Assembly: GCA_965370045.1 (NCBI GenBank)
Contig: CBDUSI010000122.1
Coordinates: 1 to 13,275, forward strand
Length of the DNA stretch: 13,275 nucleotides
From: CAZONU01 sp965370045
GTDB taxonomy: Bacteria; Planctomycetota; SZUA-567; JAKLDR01
Reading direction: 5' to 3'
The position numbers and the translations under genes were made by a program. Below are positions 8,225 through 13,275 of the stretch, one piece after another. How positions within the stretch are numbered: the stretch's first letter is position 1; the number at the start of each line of letters is the position of its first letter. The notes under the pieces are model-generated. The model was not told the DNA's origin, searched no databases, and was given only the letters and a program-made list of their open reading frames with translations.

Positions 8225-9240
8225 CTACTTGCCGGCGAGCTCCGCGGCGACGTCGAGGGCACCGTCCTCGGCCGACTCCAACTCGCCGTTGACCACGTAC
8301 CACTGGCCATCCACCTTGCGGAGCAGCTTGGTGACGGTGACCTTCTCCTTGTCTCCCATGAGCAGCGCGCCGATGATACCCAGAAGCAGGGAGCCGGTGG
8401 TCGACGAACGGGTGAGCTTGACCTGCGCGGAAACCGTGGCGAACTCCCCCTTGCTGTCCACCAGGCTGATGCGGCCGACGCTCGGCTGGGAACTCTTGTG
8501 GCGCAGCAGCCCGCTCCAATAGTCCCGGAAGCCATTGTAGGTGGCGAAGCTGCAGTCAGGGCCCTTCTTGCCGAACTTCTCGAGCTTCGGGCGAACGCGC
8601 CCCAGGTCGTCCTTGTCACCATCCAGAAGGCAGGCGTAGGCGTAATTGTAGCGCTTGAAGCACATCGACCTGAGGAAGGCCTTCAGCCCTTTCTCGGGAG
8701 TGGTCCGTTGCGAACCCGAGGGCGTGCCCATGTCGTTGGCGAAACCCATTAGAGCGCAGATGCCGGCGATAAAGGCGACCGTGAGCCCGATGACGGCCAG
8801 CCCTGCCATTTCCTCGCCGCCCGCGGCGACCGCCACGGCGCTGGCCAGCAGGGCCACCGCGGCTATCACCGCCCCCACGATGGTGACTGTTCGAATCTTC
8901 TTTCCCACCGATCCGGGGATCGCCGGCTGGCCCTTGGCGAGTTTCTCTTCCTTGGCCGCCAGACGCTTGCGGATGGACTCCGTGCCGCCGCCCTCGGCGA
9001 TTTCCTCCTTGCAGTGCTTGCACCTGCGGGCCACGGCCAGGACGGTCTCGCGCAGTAGGGGCACTGCTTGGTGGGCTCGCCCGCCGACGACGCGGCCGAG
9101 AGGGTCGGAGCCATCCCCGCAGCGGGCTCGGCCGCCGGCACCTGCATCTGGCCGCCGCACTCAGGGCAGGCCACCACCTGGCCGACCGAGTCGTCGGGAA
9201 CGTCCACAACCGTCGAGCAGCTGGGGCATTGTATCTGCAT
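8225..9240 (-). CDS. Double zinc-ribbon membrane protein with NTF2/DUF4878-like C-terminus, interrupted by a frameshift
   Basis: Last gene of the E2/RING operon, 20 nt after the E2 stop, with a GAGGAG ribosome binding site. Repaired, it encodes 338 residues: a zinc ribbon (C5, C8, C25, C28), a second ribbon C60-x2-C63-x10-C74-x2-C77, a charged linker, two TM helices (about 119-141 and 145-167) and a C-terminal domain (about 183-330) whose layout (LKAFLRSM..., VTVTKLLRKVDGQWYVVNG) resembles DUF4878/NTF2-like folds. The frame is broken near 9051. The plus strand reads TCTCGCGCAG where the sister gene at 11740 has TCTCGCCGCAG, so one base is missing and TGC-GGC-GAG has become TGC-GCG-AG. The 274 codons after the shift are intact. 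This points to a sequencing error or a very recent mutation. Function is unknown. Confidence 0.75.
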
Positions 9241-9260
9241 GGCTGTCGCTCTCCTCTATG

Positions 9261-10013
9261 CTAGCCTGGCTGGCCTTTCCAGGTTACCACCATCTCGCCG
9301 CCGCAGTAGACGCAGCGCCCGCTGAAGACCGACCCCTGCGCCACGACGCGGGTGCGCCCGCAGGCCTTGCAGGTCATGCGCACCGGCCCCTTGGCGGCGG
9401 CCGGCCCGCCGGGCGCAGCCGACGGGGTGACGGCCCTGGCCACCTGACTGGCCCGGGCCACGGGAATGGCCGTGGCCACCGGCACGGCCTTGGCCACCGG
9501 CAGCGGCGCGGCCGCGGCCGCCCCGTCCACGGAGATCTCCTCGGGGCGTTTCTCCGGCGAGAGGTCCACCGTGTCGGTGGGCAGGTCTTCCTTGTGCTCG
9601 TCGGCCCAGCGGGCGGCCTCGCCGTTGAGCGGGCTCTTGATGTTGTAGCTCTGGTAGGCCAGCATCTCCCCGATGCGGACCATCAGGTGGACCAGCGACT
9701 CGCCGGCCGCCCAGTGGTCGCCGATGCACACCGCGTGGGGAGCGACGTTGGGGTGAAACACGGGAGTCAACATCCTGCACACCGGCGCCTGCCGGGGATA
9801 ACCCAGCGGCAACTGGATCTCCACCAGGTGGGTGTCCTTGCCCTCGACCTTGCCGCCGCGCGAGACCAGGCTGCGCAGCTTGTACTCCGTCTCGTACTTC
9901 TCGGGCGGATTGCCGTGCACCTTCTTCACGGTGATGCGCGGGTGGTCCTTGAAAACTTCGGCCACCCGTTTGTAGTCGGCCATCAGGCGACGGAGCCGGA
10001 CCGGGGAACTCAT
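9261..10013 (-). CDS. Ubiquitin-conjugating enzyme E2-like protein with C-terminal zinc ribbon
   Basis: A 250-residue soluble protein. Residues about 5-140 read as a UBC fold: YKLRSLV and HLVEIQLPLGYPRQAPVCR (beta-meander with the YPxxxP turn), TPVFHPNV (H87-P88-N89, the E2 HPN motif), catalytic-type cysteine C96 in AVCIGDHW, then helices VHLMVRIGEML and SPLNGEAARWADEH. E2 enzymes carry ubiquitin or a ubiquitin-like protein as a thioester on that Cys; here the partner is unknown. An Ala/Pro/Val linker with PVA repeats leads to a Cys4 zinc ribbon (C215, C218, C234, C237). The start ATG overlaps the protease stop (TAATG), so translation is coupled. Asn and Cys are seven apart, against eight in typical eukaryotic E2s. 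No E1 or ubiquitin-like gene is in view. An inactive RWD-type fold is unlikely because HPN and Cys are both present. Confidence 0.87.
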   Translation of the reverse strand: MSSPVRLRRLMADYKRVAEVFKDHPRITVKKVHGNPPEKYETEYKLRSLVSRGGKVEGKDTHLVEIQLPLGYPRQAPVCRMLTPVFHPNVAPHAVCIGDHWAAGESLVHLMVRIGEMLAYQSYNIKSPLNGEAARWADEHKEDLPTDTVDLSPEKRPEEISVDGAAAAAPLPVAKAVPVATAIPVARASQVARAVTPSAAPGGPAAAKGPVRMTCKACGRTRVVAQGSVFSGRCVYCGGEMVVTWKGQPG

Positions 10014-11398
10014 TATCCTGCCGGCTCCCCGGACGCCTTGTTCTTCCCGTCCTTGCGGCTTTCCTCCTTGCCTTTCTCTTTGCCCTTCTCTTTGACGAGG
10101 GGGAGGAGCACCTCTTTGGCCGCCTCCACGGCGATGGCGAAGTTGAGGCCCTCGGTGACGCTCTTGTCCTGCGTCCAGGTATTGATACCCAGCAGGCTGC
10201 CGTCGCCCTTGCTGTAGAGCCCCCCGCCGCTGTTGCCCTGGTTGATGGGCGTCTGGGTCTGGTAGACCTTGGTGCGCAGCGAGCCGATCACCCTTTCCTG
10301 GATATTGGAGATGACCCCCTCGGTGTAGGTCCAGCCCAGGTCCATGGGATTGCCCACCGCGAAGACCTTCTCTCCAATGGTCGCGGCGGCGGACAACTTG
10401 AGCGTCGTAGCGGCGGGATGCTTCAGGTCCGTGGGGTGGCACTTCAGCAGGGCCAGGTCCAGCCCCGCGGGGTGGAACCACTCGACGGTGGCCTCGACCC
10501 GCTCCCTGCCGCAGAAGATTACGTCGATGCGCGTCTTCTTGGGGGCCTCGGCATTGCCCTCTCGATACTTCGGATCGATTACGTGGCGGTTGGTGAGTAT
10601 CAGGGCGCGCTGCTCATTGAGGGCCACGATAATCCCGCTGCCCAGGATCATGCCGCCCATGAAGCCCCGGCCGGCAGTGCGCACCACCACGTTGGCGCGC
10701 ATGGCCCTGCGGATCACCGGGTTCTTGATACTCGCGAGGGCCTCCGGCGGCTGGATGAATTCCACGTTGGTGGGCAGAGGCTGGGTGAAGTCGACGTTGT
10801 AGGCCGCCAGGGGCACGCCCACGACCAGGGCGATGTCCAGCAGTATCGCGGAAACGGCCAGCCACTTGCCCCTGAGCATGGAGCTGTTGGCGATGGCCGC
10901 CAGGGCGAAGACGGCCAGGAGCACGCAGGCCAGCCAGCAGAGCCCCGTCAGGGCGACCGCCAGCAGTGAAATCCATCCCCCCATGCCAGGATGCTTGAGC
11001 CATCTCAACGCCAGCATGAGGGCCCCGGCCAGGGCCAGCGAGGTCAGCACACCGAAGATCAGCGAGAGCACCGCCATCTTGCTGAAGCGCTTGGGATAGC
11101 GCCCCTCGCGGCCGGCAGGGTAACCGGTGGTGGGCGGCAGGAGCTTCTCTTCGGGAAGTCGCTCGGCCTCATCAAAGGTGATGGTGATGGCCGCCGGGCT
11201 GGAGATGTCGGCGCGGCGCTCCTTGCGGCAGAAGTAGCTGGTGCAACCCTCCTCCTGGCGCCAGCAGGCCTGGTGACTGGCCGCGCCGCACTCCTTGCAT
11301 AGGTGAATGGGCTCGCCGCTGCGAACCGGTTGCTGGCAGGCGGGACACACGCTCCCGTCGTGGAACTCGGTGGCGGTGGTCAATCCGGACTCGCTCAT
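10013..11398 (-). CDS. Prokaryotic RING finger fused to a transmembrane trypsin-like (HtrA-type) serine protease
   Basis: A 461-residue membrane protein. The N-terminal RING-like domain has eight ligands: C18-x2-C21-x12-C34-x2-C37-x4-H42-x2-C45-x6-C52-x4-C57. Three hydrophobic helices follow (about 108-131, 141-170, 178-200), then a chymotrypsin-fold protease with triad H272 (LTNRHVID), D314 (GLDLALLK) and S390 (NQGNSGGGL). The C-terminus is a Lys/Glu-rich tail with no PDZ domain. Three helices put the RING in the cytoplasm and the protease outside; this topology is inferred. Bacterial Prok-RING proteins are known to carry TM helices and to neighbour E2/E1/JAB genes, so an E3-like role with the adjacent E2 is plausible. 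The start ATG overlaps the upstream stop (ATGA). Larger frames reading through from 12118 are shadows. Confidence 0.88.
   Translation of the reverse strand: MSESGLTTATEFHDGSVCPACQQPVRSGEPIHLCKECGAASHQACWRQEEGCTSYFCRKERRADISSPAAITITFDEAERLPEEKLLPPTTGYPAGREGRYPKRFSKMAVLSLIFGVLTSLALAGALMLALRWLKHPGMGGWISLLAVALTGLCWLACVLLAVFALAAIANSSMLRGKWLAVSAILLDIALVVGVPLAAYNVDFTQPLPTNVEFIQPPEALASIKNPVIRRAMRANVVVRTAGRGFMGGMILGSGIIVALNEQRALILTNRHVIDPKYREGNAEAPKKTRIDVIFCGRERVEATVEWFHPAGLDLALLKCHPTDLKHPAATTLKLSAAATIGEKVFAVGNPMDLGWTYTEGVISNIQERVIGSLRTKVYQTQTPINQGNSGGGLYSKGDGSLLGINTWTQDKSVTEGLNFAIAVEAAKEVLLPLVKEKGKEKGKEESRKDGKNKASGEPAG
10071..10094 (-). repeat. Two 12-bp units encoding the KEKG repeats of the protease tail
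   Basis: CCTTTCTCTTTG and CCCTTCTCTTTG lie back to back, in frame, and encode the Lys/Glu-rich C-terminal tail of the protease. Confidence 0.6.
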
Positions 11399-12135
11399 GG
11401 CCCAGGCTCCAATGCGGTCATCACAATGCCCAGTATTATTATAAACGAAACCAGGCAACTTACCGCGAATCCGGCGTAGACCAGCACGCGGCTGGTCATG
11501 TCCATGGAACCGAACCTCTTGCGCCCGGCGAAGATCCAGACGGCGCCGATTATCGCCATGACCGGCGCGAGGCAGCTGAGCACGCTGATCACGAAGTAGG
11601 CTATGGCCTTGCCGCGGTCCGCGCCGGCGCGCTGCTTGGCGGTTGCGACCTTGCGCAGGTCCGCCCGGGTGATGGGCTCGGCGCTCTCGAAGACCTCGTG
11701 GCAGAACTTGCACTTCAGCGCCGCGGCGCGGATGGTCTCGCCGCAGTAGGGGCACTTCTTGTTGTCGCCCCAGCCGCGCCGCGCGACCTCGTCGGCCTGG
11801 GGCTCGGCGGGCTTGACCGTCTTGGGCGCCTGGGGACAGCCGTAGGCCGCGCAGCCCCCGTTCTCCCGCCAGCAGTCGGTGTGATAAGGCAGCCGGCAGT
11901 CCGGGCAAAACACCACCGCCTCCCCGGCGGCGATGGTCGTCTGGCAGATGGTGCAGGTCTGGCCCACGGCCGCGTCGGCCTCCGCGTCGGGCGCGGCGGC
12001 CGGACCGGGACCCACGACGGCATCCTCCGGCCGCGGGATGGTCAGCACGTTGCCGCAGCCCGGGCAGCGTCCCTGAGTGCCCGCGGCGCTCTCCGGGGCC
12101 TCCAGGCGCTTGCCGCACGCGCAGGAGAACTTCAA
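11395..12135 (-). CDS. Membrane protein with zinc ribbon, prokaryotic RING finger and second zinc ribbon
   Basis: The 246 residues contain, in order: a short ribbon (C5-x-C7 ... C24-x2-C27, CPGCGNVLTIP); a RING-type domain C61-x2-C64-x12-C77-x2-C80-x4-H85-x2-C88-x6-C95-x4-C100 (shared CWR before the seventh ligand); a zinc ribbon C128-x2-C131-x10-C142-x2-C145 (CPYCGETI, KCKFC); and two TM helices (about 178-203, 217-240). The RING spacing is identical to that of the next gene's protease, so the two RINGs are duplicates. The role is probably E3-like, or scaffolding of the adjacent E2 at the membrane. The start is a TTG: an in-frame TGA lies 24 bp upstream and no in-frame ATG or GTG exists near; a G7 tract eight bases before may serve as ribosome binding site. 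It overlaps the protease gene by 4 nt. Confidence 0.85.
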   Translation of the reverse strand: MKFSCACGKRLEAPESAAGTQGRCPGCGNVLTIPRPEDAVVGPGPAAAPDAEADAAVGQTCTICQTTIAAGEAVVFCPDCRLPYHTDCWRENGGCAAYGCPQAPKTVKPAEPQADEVARRGWGDNKKCPYCGETIRAAALKCKFCHEVFESAEPITRADLRKVATAKQRAGADRGKAIAYFVISVLSCLAPVMAIIGAVWIFAGRKRFGSMDMTSRVLVYAGFAVSCLVSFIIILGIVMTALEPGP

Positions 12136-12187
12136 CTCACTGGCCCCCCCGGGCCGCCGTCAGGCCGCTCCATTTCTCGACGGCCTG

Positions 12188-12736
12188 CTAGACGTTCTGG
12201 GCGATGGCCACAACGGCAACCAGCACCCAGTACAGGCAGCTCAACACCCCGAACACCGTGGCGACGATGCCGACCACCAGGCCGGCGGTGGCCGTACCGC
12301 TCTCGTCCCCCTCCGCGCGGGCGCGCCTGGCGAAGTGTATCGCCACCCCCCCCAGGACCAGCGGCACGATGGGGAAACAGGCGGTCAATATGCCGACTAT
12401 CCCCAGGACCAGCGCGGTGGTCCCCTGGCTGCTCGAGGAAGCGCTCCCCGCTCGCCCGCGCCCCCCGGCCCGCGGGCCGCTGAGGTAGCTCCCGCAGTGC
12501 TTGCACTTCTGGGCGACCGCCAGGATATCCTCGCCGCAGAAGCGGCAGACCTTGGTGGCGCCCCCTCCGGGTGGCGCGGAGCCCGCTTGCTGCGAGGGCT
12601 GGGAGGGCGCAGGGGCCGGCGCACCGGCCGCCGGCAGCTGCATCTGCCCGCCGCAAGCCGGGCAATTGGTCACCTGCCCGGCTTTCTCGCTGGGGGCGTC
12701 CAGCGTCTTCTGACAGTGCGGGCATTGTATCTGCAT
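12188..12736 (-). CDS. Double zinc-ribbon protein with DUF4190-like membrane domain
   Basis: A 182-residue membrane protein. The N-terminal ribbon MQIQCPHC...CPACGGQMQLP (C5, C8, C25, C28) is followed by a Pro/Ala/Gln linker and a second ribbon C64-x2-C67-x10-C78-x2-C81. After a Gly/Ser-rich segment come hydrophobic helices (about 108-136 and 150-178) separated by HFARRARAEGDESG, the arrangement of DUF4190-type domains. The first 17 nt of the gene are identical to those of the gene starting at 9240, showing that the two N-termini are paralogous. The ATG at 12736 is chosen over an upstream in-frame start because AAGGAAG lies just before it and the homology begins there. It lies 26 nt after the previous gene and 52 nt before the RING gene. 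Its function is unknown; a metal- or redox-responsive membrane adaptor is only a guess. Confidence 0.8.
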   Translation of the reverse strand: MQIQCPHCQKTLDAPSEKAGQVTNCPACGGQMQLPAAGAPAPAPSQPSQQAGSAPPGGGATKVCRFCGEDILAVAQKCKHCGSYLSGPRAGGRGRAGSASSSSQGTTALVLGIVGILTACFPIVPLVLGGVAIHFARRARAEGDESGTATAGLVVGIVATVFGVLSCLYWVLVAVVAIAQNV

Positions 12737-12762
12737 GCGACTTCCTTCCTTAAAGCGGCTCC

Positions 12763-13275
12763 CTATCTCCGGCCTCGGGCCCGCGGCCTGCCACTTCCCC
12801 CCGGCTGTCGCAGGTCGAGCCCCGCGGCCTTGACCGCGCTGAGCTTGCACAGGTTGCTGATGGAAAGCACCAGCAGGACGATCATCACGATGATGCCCAC
12901 AACACTCGATCCCGGCTTGGCACCGCCCAGACTGACCAGATTGCTGATAAGGAGAAGCGCGGCCAGCACCATCACCGCCCAGTTGACCCAGCCGTGCAGC
13001 TTGATCGCGAAGAAGCCGAGCACCAGGTACAGCGCGCCCACGCCCAGAACAGCTATCAGCGCGACGACCAGAAGCTCCTGGGGAAGCCCCCTAATGTTGC
13101 CGCCGGCCAGGCCCAGACCGACTACCATGCACACGCCGCCCAGCATTGCCAGGCCGCCGAAGACGAAGAGCAAGACCGCCAGTATCTTCATCCCTTTCCG
13201 ATACTCGGTGAGGGCCTTATCACCCTTCGCGGACCGCCTGCGCTTGGTTTCCTCCAGGAACTCCCCGCAGTGGCG
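12763..13275 (-). CDS. Zinc-ribbon membrane protein with four TM helices, 5' end outside window
   Basis: An ATG at 13191 gives a 142-residue frame, but the frame stays open to the window edge. The extra 28 codons begin RHCGEFLEETKRRR, which matches the end of the ribbon module (KCKHCG) seen in the other operon genes. The gene is therefore truncated by the edge and its N-terminus, probably one or two zinc ribbons, is missing. After the basic stretch there are four hydrophobic helices (starting at KILAVLLFVFGG, ELLVVALIAVLG, VNWAVMVLAALLL and SSVVGIIVMIVLL) and a basic C-terminal tail. It is the first visible gene of the operon; the operon promoter lies further right. Function is unknown. Confidence 0.75.
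   Translation of the reverse strand, partial: RHCGEFLEETKRRRSAKGDKALTEYRKGMKILAVLLFVFGGLAMLGGVCMVVGLGLAGGNIRGLPQELLVVALIAVLGVGALYLVLGFFAIKLHGWVNWAVMVLAALLLISNLVSLGGAKPGSSVVGIIVMIVLLVLSISNLCKLSAVKAAGLDLRQPGGSGRPRARGRR

Noticed and set aside
9040..9060. Programmed ribosomal frameshift in the zinc-ribbon gene
   Set aside because: There is no slippery heptamer or stop next to the site, and the sister gene shows a simple one-base difference.
8655..10217. 520-residue frame on the plus strand
   Set aside because: It is antisense to the E2, zinc-ribbon and protease genes, which have clear domains. Long antisense frames are expected at this GC content.
13105..13191. ATG at 13191 as true start of the edge gene
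   Set aside because: The frame is open to the edge and the upstream codons encode the end of a zinc ribbon (RHCGEFLEE). The ATG is internal.

Overview
The window is GC-rich, largely coding bacterial DNA. It carries the 5' two-thirds of a 16S rRNA gene, with the 27F, 338, 518 and 806 landmarks all readable on the minus strand. No phylum can be fixed from the window alone. A pseudopilin with a degenerate H-X9-DG-type C-terminus, Pro/Ala/Val linkers joined to small zinc ribbons, and membrane proteins with prokaryotic RING fingers are all typical of Planctomycetes, Lentisphaerae and neighbouring candidate phyla. The 338 site of the 16S (GCAGCCTCCCGTAGGAGT) differs by one base from the common EUB338 target, which also suggests a lineage off the mainstream.

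Layout. Positions 1-940 hold the partial 16S gene (minus strand). It is preceded by a structured leader of about 310 nt and a good sigma70-type promoter at 1257-1284. The leader contains a strong hairpin plus U8 that looks like an intrinsic terminator. Next on the minus strand come kbl (glycine C-acetyltransferase, own promoter) and a translationally coupled pair of small paralogous membrane proteins rich in Asp and Trp. On the plus strand lie ligA (NAD+-dependent DNA ligase with an apparent 77-residue internal duplication), a pseudopilin-like gene with a perfect EF-hand loop, and an aldo/keto reductase with a C-terminal ferredoxin-like Fe-S domain.

From 8225 to the right edge runs a tightly packed minus-strand operon, transcribed right to left and open at its 5' end beyond the window. 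In order of transcription it encodes: a truncated zinc-ribbon/4-TM protein; a double zinc-ribbon protein with a DUF4190-like membrane domain; a membrane protein with a zinc ribbon, a prokaryotic RING finger and a second zinc ribbon; a RING finger fused through three TM helices to a trypsin-like serine protease (H272/D314/S390); a ubiquitin-conjugating E2-like enzyme (HPN motif, catalytic C96, C-terminal zinc ribbon); and a double zinc-ribbon/2-TM/NTF2-like protein broken by a one-base frameshift. The RING, protease and E2 genes overlap by 4 and 1 nt.

The operon is the main discovery candidate. It looks like a membrane-associated, ubiquitin-like conjugation or signalling module coupling an E2, two RING E3-like proteins and a transmembrane serine protease. 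No E1, ubiquitin-like protein or JAB peptidase is visible in the window. They may lie upstream of position 13275 or elsewhere, or the E2 may work without them.
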